Below are positions 1 through 8,616 of a stretch of 23,610 bases of DNA, in pieces. Each line of letters starts with the position of its first letter. The first letter of the stretch is position 1. The translations under genes and the position numbers were made by a program. Under the pieces are notes generated by a model. The model worked only from the letters and a program-made list of their open reading frames with translations. It was not told the origin of the DNA and ran no database searches. The stretch is from NCBI GenBank assembly GCA_003427395.1, contig BFEA01000774.1:365950-389559 (forward strand), in the 5' to 3' direction. The stretch is from Chara braunii. Taxonomy: Eukaryota; Streptophyta; Charophyceae; Charales; Characeae.

Positions 1-149
1 GTGTTGTTCACAGCTAGTTCTTTTGTGTCTTCTTTTTTGTCTTATTCACAGTGACGAACAACCCTTGTGGGAAGCACCTACCCAGCCTGTGACGGAAGGT
101 TCATGTGGCTGTGAGCAATGCTGGAGGCCAAAACGAAACACCTGAGTGG

Positions 150-164
150 GTACTGGTGGTTTAA
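150..164. mobile_element. Solitary right terminus of ACCACCAGTAC element
   Basis: The sequence GTACTGGTGGTTTAA matches the right end of the inverted-repeat element group described across this window. No matching left end lies upstream within the window. Its terminal TTAA is shared with the left end of the next element, giving the perfect palindrome GGTGGTTTAAACCACC. Inference: the next element inserted into the terminal TTAA of an older copy whose body has decayed. Confidence 0.6.
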
Positions 165-318
165 ACCACCTACTGTAGGCCCAGCTATCGGCTGCGCAAA
201 CAAATAGAGTAGAAACGTTTCTAGTCGGATGAATTTGGGCACTCCTGTAGTGGCCCGGACGTTTCCTAAAATTGTGGCTTGTATACAGGCATGACTTTAG
301 GAAGTACTGGTGGTTTAA
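161..318 (+). mobile_element. ACCACCAGTAC-type MITE, family B copy 1
   Basis: This is a 158-bp non-coding element with TTAA at both ends. The left end reads TTAAACCACCTACTGTAGG (slightly decayed) and the right end GAAGTACTGGTGGTTTAA. The interior is alignable throughout with copies at 3695-3853 and 13943-14096. It has a 14-bp palindrome TAGAAACGTTTCTA at 210-223 and a second palindromic spot around TTGTATACAG near 270. There is no coding capacity. It looks like a MITE, a short DNA transposon moved by a transposase supplied elsewhere. The transposase superfamily cannot be read from the ends. Confidence 0.75.
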
Positions 319-728
319 GAACAGTAGTTGAGGAAAGGTCACCTGATCCTCCTTGTCTCTCTCTTGGCTTTGGGGCTTTCTCCCAGTCTTCTGATAGGGA
401 AGTTCCAGTATCCCCTAGTCAGGTGTTGGAGGCAGTCTTCTGATTGGTTGTAGGATGAGAAATCTCCATAGCACTGCTGATGCATTAGTAGTGTTTGAAA
501 TCCAATTTGGTGTTTGGAGAGCCCACCTCCAGATTTTGGCTGGGCCAGCGTACCCCAGGCAACCTTAATGATGACGTTGCTGGTGTAATGATTGTTCTAA
601 AGGAAGGTGGTAGTCTGCCTTTCGACAGAGCCGATAGCGTTGTTTCTTGGGAGGAAATGGCAGATCTATAGCCTGAAGAAAAAAATAAAAAAATTGGTGC
701 TAAGGGCCACAGTATTATTGAATGTGAA
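319..728. other. Gene-poor spacer
   Basis: No convincing coding region, RNA or repeat is seen. Open frames here are short and lack protein-like composition. Confidence 0.5.
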
Positions 729-902
729 ACTGCGACCTAGTACACGGCCCCAGCCTTGCAGAAAGTTTTTGTCGCTGCAAGCAAAACTCGGAGGCTCCGT
801 GCGGCCAGGCCCGCCGCTGGAGAAGAAAATCGGCGGGCTCCGAAGTGGTGCGGGTTTCATGATGACACCCGCGGGCCGATATGTGGTGTACTGGTTTATT
901 AA
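729..902 (+). mobile_element. ACCACCAGTAC-type MITE, family C copy 1 (decayed ends)
   Basis: The interior (GTACACGGCCCCAGCCTTGC, then GAAAGTTTTTGTCGC, then AGTGGTGCGGGTTTC and ACACCCGCGGGCCGAT) aligns with the element at 5089-5302 and, inverted, with 13199-13384. The right end reads GTGTACTGGTTTATTAAGG, a decayed form of GTACTGGTGGTTTAAG. The left end is also decayed. The overlapping open frames on both strands have no independent coding support. Confidence 0.65.
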
Positions 903-989
903 GGCTCTCCCAATTACAGAACCGTGTTTCTGGACGAGATTATGGGTCTCGTCACATGGCACACGAAAAAAAAACGAAAAGAGTGCATT

Positions 990-1128
990 GGGTGAAGACA
1001 CTGAAGAGAGGTAGTTTTATGCAGTCTAGTGAAAGCTCAGTTCTCAGTGGGCCTCGCTNGGGTGAAGACACTGAAGAGAGGTAGTTTTATGCAGTCTAGT
1101 GAAAGCTCAGTTCTCAGTGGGCCTCGCT
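990..1128. other. One-N gap with exact 69-bp flank duplication (assembly join)
   Basis: Bases 990-1058 and 1060-1128 are identical over 69 bp and are separated only by an N at 1059. An exact tandem duplication around a single undetermined base is the usual signature of two overlapping contigs placed end to end without merging, so the true sequence probably has one copy. The first copy stops inside GGGCCTCGCT, the terminal inverted repeat of the element at 1119-1240. A hairpin end there may have broken the assembly. Confidence 0.85.
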
Positions 1129-1240
1129 GCACTACTCTTCAAATGCACAAAATGAGAATGAAGCTTCTACAAGAACATGGAAAGATACACGGCCATATTT
1201 TTTGTCTTTTGTGTATGTGGAGAGTAGTGCAGCGAGGCCC
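1119..1240 (+). mobile_element. MITE family F copy 1, GGGCCTCGCTGCAC termini
   Basis: This 122-bp element has near-perfect terminal inverted repeats of about 20 bp: GGGCCTCGCTGCACTACTC at the left and GAGTAGTGCAGCGAGGCCC at the right. AGT flanks both sides (1116-1118 and 1241-1243), consistent with a 3-bp target duplication. The interior (AAAATGAGAATGAA, then ACATGGAAAGAT, then TTTTTTGTCTTTT) aligns with 12549-12671 on the minus strand, which is 123 bp. A GGG start and a 3-bp duplication would suit a PIF/Harbinger-type (Tourist-like) MITE, but AGT is not the usual TWA target, so the assignment is tentative. Confidence 0.75.
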
Positions 1241-1283
1241 AGTATCTCTCAAATGTGATCTGGAAATTATTAATGTGTGCAAG

Positions 1284-1347
1284 GGATGCTGGACCCGGTT
1301 TTCGGCAGGTGATGCTCTCCATCAATCGATGGTCCATCAATCGATGG
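1284..1347 (+). repeat. SINE-like repeat module, diverged copy
   Basis: The sequence GGATGCTGGACCCGGTTTTC followed by GGCAGGTGATGCTCTCCATC matches the block also found at 4311, 4729, 7971 and 12822 (plus) and at 2836 and 18118 (minus). This copy is followed by a short palindromic duplication and not by an A tail. Confidence 0.5.
1319..1347. repeat. Two tandem copies of a near-palindromic 14-mer
   Basis: CCATCAATCGATGG occurs at 1319-1332 and 1334-1347, separated by one T. Each copy is close to self-complementary around ATCGAT. It lies at the 3' end of the SINE-like module and may be a local duplication of that end. Confidence 0.7.
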
Positions 1348-1472
1348 AGTGTGTTTTGTAAATAGAAAAAAAGGAAAAAGAAAAGAAGGTACTAAAATAG
1401 GGAGAAAAAAAAAGTCTTGTGGCCGTCTGACAGCTTGAGTGTTGTAAGAGAAGGCCTTCTCTTCCTCTTGCT

Positions 1473-1520
1473 GTTTGTTTGTTTGTTTGTTTGTTTGTTT
1501 GTTTGTTTTGTTTTGTTTTT
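1473..1520. repeat. (TTTG)n microsatellite
   Basis: An uninterrupted tetranucleotide run of TTTG units becomes TTTTG near its 3' edge. The open frame rich in Asn, Lys, Gln and Thr on the other strand is its translation shadow. Confidence 0.95.
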
Positions 1521-1684
1521 TTTCCCCTCGGTGGCATCCCATTTTACTACATAACCACAACACAATGCCTAGCTTGGCGACAAGCCTGACTACAAACAGG
1601 ATCTTGGATTCGACACGATGGACAGGGACGCTGGACCCGTTTGTTTAGTTGTGGATGTATGATGTATGTCCTTGCTGCTTGCAG

Positions 1685-1850
1685 GGCATACTCACACAGG
1701 TACTTACCAAAATGCATCTGACCGCAATTACAGCCAGAAGTGGACGGATTGGATGGCTTTCAGGGCGTACTCATACGAGCACTTCCCAAAACGGATCTGA
1801 CTGCAACTACAGCCAGAGGTGGATGAGTCTGACGGCAATCACATCCAGAG
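1685..1850 (+). repeat. Tandem repeat, period about 83 bp, 2.3 units
   Basis: Unit 1 starts GGGCATACTCACAC near 1685 and unit 2 starts GGGCGTACTCATAC near 1768. Both run through ACTT-CCAAAA, GATCTGAC-GCAA and TACAGCCAGA-GTGGA. A third partial unit (TCTGACGGCAATCACATCCAGAG) ends near 1850. The units are roughly 85 percent alike. No coding function is evident. Confidence 0.75.
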
Positions 1851-2240
1851 TTTTTTTTTCTTTTCAAGGTTTCTATCCATTTTACCGTAAACTGTTTTGC
1901 TCTCCGTTTGCTCTCCGTGTAGGTGTGACTCCGTCAGGATTCGATCTCATGACTTGTTCATCCACAGTTATATGAGTATATACCCTTCACCCACATGCGT
2001 TGGTATGACCATGCAGCCATGACTTCACTTTTTCAAACCATGATTTCACTCTTCTGAACTTTCTTTCTTTCTTATAGCGTGAAATATTGAGACATTCAGG
2101 GGATCATTCGGACAGGTCGGGGTCTGGATGTGTGGTTGGTTCGGATGTTGTGTGGGTATTTGGATAGTTCGAGCAAGTGCCTGAAATTCCGGTGCATTTG
2201 GGTCGGGTGCCGGGCTCCAGTATAGCCCTGTGAGAGAAAC
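1851..2240. other. Gene-poor spacer
   Basis: Only T-rich and GT-rich unique sequence is seen. A GGATTCGATCTC string near 1940 resembles a degenerate pol III box B, but no tRNA fold surrounds it. Confidence 0.4.
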
Positions 2241-2591
2241 TCACGCTAGGCCCTCAAAATCACAGAATGGCAGAATCAGCGGACCATCGAGTCCTTTTAG
2301 AAGGACTTGATCTGGCCGTTGATTTTGCAATTCTGCAGAGAGATATGGTCCTCTTTTGGATTCCTCTGCATCAGTGGAGATTCTGTTTGGTCTATCCATA
2401 TTCATGATTTCCCTGACTTTGTCTAGTGTATCTTCTGACGACGGTTTTGGGGTGCAGGTTTCATCCTGAAGTATCCCCTTTAGGGTCAGGTCTTTTGGCC
2501 TGGAAGACGGTAGCCCTGTTCTGCGAGGACTAGGCAAGGTGGGAGGTGTAAGCTCTGGAGAGGGTAGGGGCAGATAAGAGGGTTGCTCCAT
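2241..2591 (-). CDS. Unidentified open frame, possibly exon or repeat-derived
   Basis: This is a 116-codon frame on the minus strand. The N-terminal part is Pro/Ser-rich (SYLPLPSPELTPPTLPSP) and is followed by a more protein-like stretch with LTLKGILQDET, DTLDKVREIMNMDRP and PYLSAELQNQ. I do not recognise a family or a catalytic motif. An in-frame TGA lies about ten codons before the ATG. There is no promoter or splice evidence. The frame sits just downstream, in minus-strand order, of an A-tailed retroposon end, so it is not part of that element's body. It could be a host exon, a decayed transposon frame, or a chance frame in C-rich DNA. Confidence 0.25.
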   Translation of the reverse strand: MEQPSYLPLPSPELTPPTLPSPRRTGLPSSRPKDLTLKGILQDETCTPKPSSEDTLDKVREIMNMDRPNRISTDAEESKRGPYLSAELQNQRPDQVLLKGLDGPLILPFCDFEGLA

Positions 2592-2757
2592 TCTGGGGTG
2601 GGGGATGAGTTTGATCGGCCCTCACGGGGGCAGACAGAGGCAAGGGGCGCTACGTAGGAGTGGTGTTAAGGGGGATGTCTCATGGGGAGGGCGTGGGATG
2701 GTGTTCTGCGGGGTGAACTATTGATGGGAGCTGTACAGAGGGAGCAGGGGCTTGTCC

Positions 2758-2890
2758 TTTTTTTTTTTTTTTTTTTTTTTTCCCAACCCCCCCGCCAGTG
2801 TTAGTGCTGCTGATAAGAGCAGACACCACTAACACCTAGGGAGAGGCTCTGTCTATTGGTGGGGAGCATCACCTGCCAGTATGGGGGAGT
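2758..2890 (-). mobile_element. A-tailed retroposon 3' end with terminal hairpin, copy 1
   Basis: Read on the minus strand, a block starting GGCAGGTGATGCTCCCCACC is followed by a hairpin (2798-2835) and then a run of about 24 A (T at 2758-2781). The block is shared with the SINE-like family. The outer stem is GTGTTAGTG with CACTAACAC, and an inner CTGCT/AGCAG stem closes a six-base loop. A second copy at 20996-21085 keeps the same stem with different bases. A 3' hairpin followed by an A tail is typical of LINE or SINE 3' ends recognised by a reverse transcriptase. The length and 5' end of the element are unclear. Confidence 0.6.
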
Positions 2891-3660
2891 CCTACCCTGC
2901 GGAGGTATCATCTTGGGGGAAGTACTGCATCTGGGAAGGTAAAACTGAGGGTTGTCCTATTCTGGGCCCGGGGTCAATGGGGTGTTTTAAACTGCGGTGG
3001 AGGCAGACAGGGGTAAGGGGTCAGTACTTCCTCGGTGGAAAAGGTTGGTTTCCTCTCCCTCTGTCCTTTGCTGTTGAAGGAGTGGGCGAAGATTGGTGTT
3101 TCCGGCAGTTTCTTTATTTCTTAGTTTTTAGGATTCCTTGAGCGCTTGCAACTGCCAAACTCATTTTTTTGAATTATTTCCCCCCCCCCCCCAACTCCAA
3201 TATCAGATTTCATTTCAAACAGAGATAGGAGGCCAGGGCTCCTCAACATTACTCCCGGATGGTATCCGGAAGCATCATCCAGCATAGAGCATAGCTTACA
3301 GGCGATAGCCAACTTTTCCGCCAAGACTCCGCAGCTCGGGGGCTGCTGCCTAACCTAAAACTCCTGCTAATCTACATAGTGTTTCTTCACACCCCACCTA
3401 ATCCCACTTTTGTACACTTGCTTCTTTTAAAAACAGAAACCCATAACTAATAGGTGGTCTGTGGAGCAAAAGATCCAAGAGGCTATAACTACCTAGTACC
3501 TACCAGCTCACTATATACTGTCCTCCAGCCCCTACCTCGGGGCTGTGGAACCTAATGCGGTTCCTCAGACTAAAGTGGTACCACTCCCTCCTACCCCTCA
3601 TACCACCGACTGCTGCCTTCCTTCTGCGAAAAGAAAAACGGACAGAGCGGAGAAGGGTAG
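2891..3660. other. Non-coding stretch, G-rich then C-rich
   Basis: About 770 bp without a supported gene. It holds G-rich sequence (2900-3080), a pure C run at 3181-3192, and AT-balanced unique sequence after it. Short open frames on both strands have no recognisable motifs. Confidence 0.4.
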
Positions 3661-3666
3661 GAGGGA

Positions 3667-3885
3667 GCCGTACGTTTCCTAAAATTGTAGCTTGTTAAAC
3701 CACCAGTACTTGGCCCAGCTATAGGCCGCGGAAAAAAATAGAGTAGAAACGTTTCTAGTTGGATGAATTTGGGCGCTCCTGTAGTGGCCCGTACGTTTCC
3801 TAAAATTGCGTAGCGTTAACGCTACGCGACTTTATGAAGTACTGGTGGTTTAACGGGCAGAACTTTAGGAAGTACTGGTGGTGTA
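3667..3885 (+). mobile_element. Outer family B MITE remnant, split by a younger element
   Basis: The left fragment 3667-3698 (CCGTACGTTTCCTAAAATTG, then TAGCTTGTTAA) and the right fragment 3850-3885 (TTAACGGGCAGAACTTTAGG, then AAGTACTGGTGGTGTAA) join to match the 3' third of family B (compare 14030-14092). The interrupting sequence is a complete element, 3695-3853. The 5' two thirds of this older copy are absent upstream. The joined site reads GCTTG-TTAA-CGGGC, showing insertion at a TTAA and its duplication. Confidence 0.75.
3695..3853 (+). mobile_element. ACCACCAGTAC-type MITE, family B copy 2 (nested)
   Basis: This is a 159-bp element with TTAA at each end. The left end is TTAAACCACCAGTACTTGG and the right end GAAGTACTGGTGGTTTAA. 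It holds TAGAAACGTTTCTA at 3744-3757 and the perfect 20-bp palindrome GCGTAGCGTTAACGCTACGC at 3808-3827, centred on TTAA. The same palindrome core is in family A (15794-15807 and 20261-20274). This copy looks younger than copies 1 and 3 because its ends and palindromes are intact. Confidence 0.85.
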
Positions 3886-4206
3886 ATTTTTGCTTTCAGG
3901 GCCAGGTCAGAGAGGAATTTGCCTTTGTGTTGAACACAAGCCTTGTAAAGGGGGGCCTGTTCCTTTCCTCCTATATAACCCAGAAGATAGCAGATCTGAT
4001 GACCTGAGCAATATAGACCCAATCAGTCGCCTGTGAACTCCTTTTGGAGGCGAGCCCCAAACAAAATCCAGTGCAAATCGCAGATAAGATTTCCACCGCA
4101 GATCCTTTCCCAATGATAACTCCACCAGTTCCAAATCCTCTTCGAGAGAGGGCAGGATACCCAAATGTGCAAGTGTCAAATTCGAGCGACTGTTCAAAAT
4201 TTTAAT
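3886..4206. other. Gene-poor spacer
   Basis: Minus-strand open frames here overlap each other in different frames and show no recognisable domain. No RNA gene or repeat is seen. Confidence 0.4.
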
Positions 4207-4400
4207 GGTTGAGCAGTTGATCATGAATTTTCTGAGTTTTTCTGATTCTTCTCAGCTGAAGCCGGGTAAAGGCCCCAGTACCTCAAAAAAGTTCTGTATT
4301 TTCATAAAGGATGCTGGGTTCGGTTCCCAGCATGTGTGGCTCCCCACCAATACATTGGAGGATTTCATGGGCTAAAAACAAAAACAAGACTAGGTTCACA
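4207..4400 (+). repeat. SINE-like repeat, near full-length copy
   Basis: This copy aligns along its length with 7865-8017. Shared blocks are TCTCAGC-GAAGCCGGGTAA, GGCCCC-GTA-CTCAAA, GG-TGC/CGCCGGG, CGGTTCCCAGCA-GTG and GGCTCCCCAC-AAT. It ends in an A-rich tail with AAAAACAAAAAC. Length, an A-rich 3' end and dispersed copies suggest a SINE. The GGTTCCCAGC string is at best a degenerate pol III box B, so a tRNA origin is unproven. Confidence 0.55.
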
Positions 4401-4423
4401 CAAGGAAGGATACTCGGGGCATT

Positions 4424-4660
4424 CCCAGGCCTTCCGCCTCCAAAAGACAAGGTTATAGGGTGGCGCCACTTTGCACAAGCTCCGGACAGCGTTGCTCTGG
4501 CTTCAGCCCACATTGGGGCCACTGGAACTGCCCCTCCCTAAGCGGTCCCCTGGAGCTGTCCACCAGGCCTCACACCCCCAACAGGTCAAGTTACAGGGTT
4601 GAGGCGCCACCTTGCCCCGGCTCCAGCCGCGACGTTGCTCCAGCATTGGCCAATCACGAG
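4424..4660 (+). repeat. Two units of a dispersed 'CAGGCCTCACACCCCCA' module family
   Basis: Units at about 4424-4520 and 4549-4660 share CAGGCCT-C, caggt-A-GTTA-AGGGT, GGCGCCAC-TTG, GCTCC-G-C and GTTGCTC-AGC-TTGG. The same module recurs on the minus strand at 7225-7320, 7548-7625 and 7681-7765. The repeated PRPHTP, ASHSC and GYRAT peptides in open frames of that region are translations of this DNA repeat and not a conserved protein. Confidence 0.6.
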
Positions 4661-4689
4661 CCACTGAATTTGGCCGCCTCGTTAGTAGT

Positions 4690-4812
4690 CACCGATGATC
4701 TTCCTGATATCCCCCTTTTTACCGTATGTCTTGGGCCCGGTTCCCAGCACGTGCGGCTACCCACAAATAGATTGGAGCATTGTCCCAAAAAAAAAGAAAA
4801 AAAAAAAAAAGA
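4690..4812 (+). repeat. SINE-like repeat, 3' part with poly(A) tail
   Basis: TTGGGCCCGGTTCCCAGCAC, then GTGCGGCTACCCACAAATAG, then ATTGGAGCATTGTCCC runs directly into an A-rich tail (4786-4811). This copy defines the 3' boundary of the family and its orientation. The 5' part (about 4690-4728) is diverged. Confidence 0.6.
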
Positions 4813-5088
4813 AACGGAGGGCAAAGAAGAAGAGAGTTACTAATAGCTGCCACCCAAAGCCCCCTGCGTCATCCAAATGTTTCAATGTTTTTTTTTTCCC
4901 CCGTTACTTATTAGCTGCCTGCCCTCCTAATGACTCAAACTGCCTACTGAAAGACGCAACCTAGTTTTGGAAAGATTAGGTAGAGAGAAGTTTCAAAATT
5001 GCAAACTCGAAATTAGGCTTATAGAGATGGTTTTTTTCAACTTTTTTGGTAATTGGAATGTGGGACTTAAGAATCAGTACTGTGAAAC

Positions 5089-5302
5089 TTAAACCGCAAG
5101 TACACGGCCTTGTCGGCCCCAGCCTTGCAGAAAGTTTTTGTCGCCACAAGCAAAACTCATCGAATCCTGTCACCTTGAGTCGAAATCAGAGGCACCGTGC
5201 AGCGTGGGGCTCCATTGAAAAAACGAACCGGCGGCCTCCCGAAGTGGTGCGGGTTTCGCGCTGACACCCACGGGCCGATGTCTGGTGTACTGGTGCTTTC
5301 AA
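5089..5302 (+). mobile_element. ACCACCAGTAC-type MITE, family C copy 2
   Basis: The left end is TTAAACCGCAAGTACACGG and the right end GTGTACTGGTGCTTTCAAGG, the latter a decayed inverted repeat. The interior shares CCCCAGCCTTGCAGAAAG, TTTTTGTCGCCACAAGCAAA and GAAGTGGTGCGGGTTTC with 729-902. At about 214 bp this is the longest family member seen. The extra length lies in the middle, around CATCGAATCCTGTCACC. Confidence 0.7.
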
Positions 5303-5425
5303 GGATTCGAATTTATAATATAGGATTAAAAATTTAAGGAATTCGAAATGCGTGAAATAGATGTTCCCAAGAATTCAGAATTTAGGAATTTGGGATTTCG
5401 AAAATACAGATTTAGGAATCAAATG
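5303..5425. repeat. AT-rich degenerate short repeats (GAATTC/TTTAGGAATT)
   Basis: Variants of TTTAGGAATT and GGAATTCGAAAT recur about six times over 120 bp. It looks like a decayed simple or low-order repeat. No gene is visible. Confidence 0.5.
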
Positions 5426-5659
5426 TTTTGTGATTATAAAGTTTTGGAAGTAAGATTCCAATTCTTCACCGACTTGGAGTGTAAACATGAGACTCCTTGT
5501 TGAAACAAAATGATGATGATTGCTTGGAGAGGGTTGACCGAGGATATTGTTCGATAGTTTGACTTATTACAACCTGCGAAATTGCAAATAATGGAATCAA
5601 GACAGACCCCTCGATTGTCTTCAAGACCTTGACTAACGATTATTAGCATGAAGATGTGA

Positions 5660-6468
5660 AATGGCGCCTAGAGGACGACCTCGATAACGATATCAGCAGA
5701 CCAATCTAACAATCTCACCGCACGTTGTCAGCCCTTCCACGAAGACTGCGCCTCCAATGAAGCACGCTTCTGATGACGAAGCTGACGACCCGCCAGCTTG
5801 ATGTTGCATCCAAATGTTCTTCTGCTCCACGTGAAAACGTGCCTCTCCATTTCGCCCCACACCCACCCCCCTCCACTACACCACCGTTGGGTCAGATGAA
5901 CAAGGCCGGCATCCAGTATGCTGAAAACCTTCATGAAAACCTGCCTCCTCACAAAGCAAGCCTCCCCTTCGTTCACTGTGATACCCTGCACCACAACTGA
6001 ATGAAGCGCAGAGCCGAAGATAACCCTACCCCGCTCAACATAGCTGATGAAGCGAGTGCGCTCAGCAGTACCATACTCCTGCTAGCAGCCGCCCACCACC
6101 AAGCCCGTCCATCCCAAAGCCCAGCCATGGGACGCCATGTCCCCCGCTCGCACCACGACCAATGACGTTGAAACGGAGTGCCGCACACCACGCCCATCCT
6201 CCGCAGCTCAGGCCAAGCCAGTGCGGAGGCATGCAATGAACACCCGGATACTGCAAAGCAGGGCGGAGTGATGCTCCCAGTAGTGCCACTCCACCCCAAT
6301 TCTGGGTGTGTGTGTGAACCCAGTCAGATTAGGGTGTTTCATTTTATATCGAACTATTCATTAAACCGCGTGTATCAGGGCCAGTTCTTCCCGAGGCAGC
6401 CTCTGAATTTTTCGGAGAGACACTCTCCTTGTTCTCAAGTTGCCTGGGGCCATGTACTGGTGGCTTAG
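5660..6468 (+). pseudogene. Decayed open frame region of unknown origin
   Basis: From 5773 to 6468 one frame stays open over 232 codons except for two TGA codons (5998-6000 and 6166-6168). Just upstream, 5660-5800 in another frame begins MAPRGRPR, an AT-hook-like RGRPR string, followed at once by TAA and then an acidic SDDEADDPPA segment. The frame is rich in Pro, His, Ser and Ala. I recognise no domain. It could be a decayed gag-like or DNA-binding transposon protein, or a chance frame: the minus strand 5973-6299 is also open. The frame's 3' edge coincides with a solitary MITE terminus (6452-6467). Confidence 0.25.
6452..6467. mobile_element. Solitary right terminus of ACCACCAGTAC element
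   Basis: The sequence ATGTACTGGTGGCTTAG matches the right-end consensus GTACTGGTGGTTTAA with two changes. No recognisable element body lies 5' of it. It may be a remnant after deletion. Confidence 0.4.
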
Positions 6469-7040
6469 TGTATCAGGTAAAGCCTTAAAGATCATCTTAT
6501 GGACTACTGTAGAGAGGGCACTGGGTGATAGTTTTTTATTTCAAATTTACACCCTTTCTTTGATGTCGATCTAACCCTTTTGATTTCGATATTACCCTGT
6601 TTTCTTGTATAGCACCTTCAACACCCCCTATGCCACCCTTGCCCCCCATTAGCCTGGCCTTCCACACTTCCTTGTAGAAATCTTCCGACACAACCGATTA
6701 TCCGTTCCTTCTCCATCTGTTGCGAGTTCTTCGTCCTTTTTCTTCGCATTTATTTGGATGTATGGTTCTGATGGCAATGTAATGACGTTCTCTATGTGCT
6801 TGAGCACATATTGTTGGCCTCGCTATCTCCTCCTCCTCCTTTCAAACGAAAACATCAGGGGCGAGTGAGCTTCCTTCAGTCAGATTGGTAGGAGGGGGTC
6901 GATTCTGCTCCACCAGATGTCGACTCTCCCCCCTCCTGTACACCCTCCCGCATGGTCTTTCATCCCTCCCTTCTGCATCTGTTGTGTCGGTTCTTTCATC
7001 CGAGAGGCCAATTTAATGCAGGTAGGTAGGAAGACAGGGC
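6469..7040. other. Gene-poor spacer
   Basis: T-rich and pyrimidine-rich unique sequence. No supported gene or repeat is seen. Confidence 0.4.
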
Positions 7041-7224
7041 TGTGGTCAACGTAGACACAATGTGACATCCTGACAATTGGTATTGCCTGGGAACCCAAAT
7101 CGAGTCCAAAGCTAGATGAAGGACTCAGGAGTAATAATTAGGAAGCAATGAGAGGAGGTGCTGAAAAAGTGGGAGGAAGGGGTAATTTGGCGGCCCTGTG
7201 GTCAATGTAGACACAATGTGACAT
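7041..7224. repeat. Direct repeat pair, 28 bp, about 156 bp apart
   Basis: TGTGGTCAACGTAGACACAA plus TGTGACAT (7041-7068) recurs at 7197-7224 with one change (CAAC to CAAT). The pair brackets the first copy of the larger direct repeat at 7087-7189. Its origin is unknown. Confidence 0.75.
7087..7189. repeat. Direct repeat, left copy (partner 8010-8117)
   Basis: GGGAACCCAAATC, then CCAAAGCTAG-TGAAGGACT, then AATTAGGAAGCA-TGAGAG, then GTGCTGAAAAAGTGGGAGG-A and GGGGTAATT occur here and at 8010-8117 with about 88 percent identity. The two copies bracket roughly 820 bp that hold module repeats and a SINE-like copy. This may be a segmental duplication boundary or the long direct repeats of a decayed element. 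Confidence 0.65.
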
Positions 7225-7765
7225 GCGTAGGACGACGCTGGTCGGAGCTGGGGGGGGGGGGCGAGCCGCCCTGTAACCCAGCGGCTGGGAGTGTGAGACC
7301 TGGTTGAGATTAGTATTTAGGATAGGTGGGTTGAGGCAGCTGTAGAGTGATCTGTTGAATAACACAGGGGTAAAGTTGTTTTGGATATATCGGCTCCCGA
7401 GTTTTCTCAATTGGTTCTCATTTTTCAGAAGTGAGTCCGTTGGTTTGTTTACGGGTGGTTTCTAGAATGCTTTAGGACTCTGGGGACTTCTAGCAACTCG
7501 CTTTAGGCTGTTTGATACTGGTACATTCATGGATCTGCGGTTGTTGGATGCCAGAACGACGCTGGCCAGTGCTGGGGTGTTGCCCTGTAACCTGCTGATT
7601 GCAGGAGTGTGAGGCCTGGTAGAGAGATCTGGGGATGCTTTGGGGTGGGCATTCCAAGGGACAACCAAGGGTTGCTGTTGGGACAATGCTGGCCGGAGCT
7701 GGGGTGAGTCGTGTTGCTCTGTAACCTAGTTGGGTGGGGGTGTGAGGCCTGGGAGAGCTCGATAA
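7225..7765 (-). repeat. Three minus-strand units of the CAGGCCTCACACCCCCA module
   Basis: Units at about 7225-7320, 7548-7625 and 7681-7765 each carry, on the plus strand, GACGCTGG-C (or GACAATGCTGG), GAGCTGGGG, CCCTGTAACC(C/T) and GGAGTGTGAG-CCTGG. They are inverted relative to 4424-4660. A run of ten or more G at 7250-7261 interrupts the first unit. The overlapping open frames are repeat shadows. Confidence 0.6.
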
Positions 7766-7864
7766 GGAATAATACAGTGTTGGACAGTTTTGGAGAGTTT
7801 TGTTTGGGAGTCTTGGGGTTCTGAGCATTTGAAAAGAGGTCAGTAGCCATTCATAGTTTTTCAA

Positions 7865-8017
7865 CCGCTCCTTTAATTCTCTTGAATTTCTTCAATAGTT
7901 CTCAGATTGATTCTCAGCCGAAGCCGGGTAATGGCCCCGGTATCTCAAATGACTTGTGTAACTCTATATGGGACGCCGGGCCTGGTTCCCAGCACGTGCT
8001 GCTCCCCACAAATGGGA
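7865..8017 (+). repeat. SINE-like repeat, near full-length copy
   Basis: This copy aligns with 4207-4380. It contains TTCTCAGCCGAAGCCGGGTA, GGCCCCGGTATCTCAAA, GGGACGCCGGGCCTGGTTCC and CAGCACGTGCTGCTCCCCAC. Its 3' end runs straight into the right copy of the 7087/8010 direct repeat without an A tail. Confidence 0.55.
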
Positions 8018-8117
8018 ACCCAAATCAAGAACCAAAGCTAGGTGAAGGACTTGGGGGTAGAAATTAGGAAGCAGTGAGAGGGAGGGGTGCTGAAAAAGTG
8101 GGAGGGAGGGGTAATTG
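8010..8117. repeat. Direct repeat, right copy (partner 7087-7189)
   Basis: Second copy of the roughly 105-bp repeat, carrying a few extra G-rich bases (GAGGGAGGGG) compared with the left copy. Confidence 0.65.
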
Positions 8118-8616
8118 ACATTTGCTCACTCAGTCTTCTCCAATGGGTGGGGGGACTTTGAAGTTACAGAAAGAATGGGGGAAAGACGAGTTGCTATCTA
8201 AGTCTTCTCCTCTGAATGGCTTGGGGATTCCAAGGGTGTGTCACGGCAAAGGTAAGGGCATCAGAATGGAAAAGGCTGAAGATTTGCTACGGGGATTGGA
8301 CAAGAAAGGACCAGCTATGAGAACTTCTCCCAGCAACAGACTTTCTTGTCCTTTTTCCAGACGATGTATGGGTATTTCCAATGGTGGGTCCTAGTTCGTC
8401 TAGGAGGGAGTAGGAAGATTGTGTGTGGTTGTGTGCGGCCAGCTTAGTTAAATCTGGCAGGACCAAATTTGAGTCAGTGGGCGCGGGGGAAGAAACCTTC
8501 CCAATACAGCAAAATAGGGTCCCTCTGCATTCCAGGACAACCCACAGGCAGCGGCGGGCCCTTTTCGTGCACTGAGAAGCTGGAAATCAATGATAGAGTA
8601 TTAGTGTTAAACAACC
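8118..8616. other. Gene-poor spacer
   Basis: G-rich plus strand. The open frame at 8122-8394 begins within G-rich unique sequence and shows no recognisable domain. I do not call a gene. Confidence 0.4.

Noticed and set aside
1029-1361. Plus-strand frame across the N
   Set aside because: It spans an assembly join and a MITE and has no recognised domain.
7462-7864. Minus-strand frames with repeated PRPHTP and GYRAT peptides
   Set aside because: The peptide repeats are translations of a dispersed DNA module that occurs in both orientations and in different frames.
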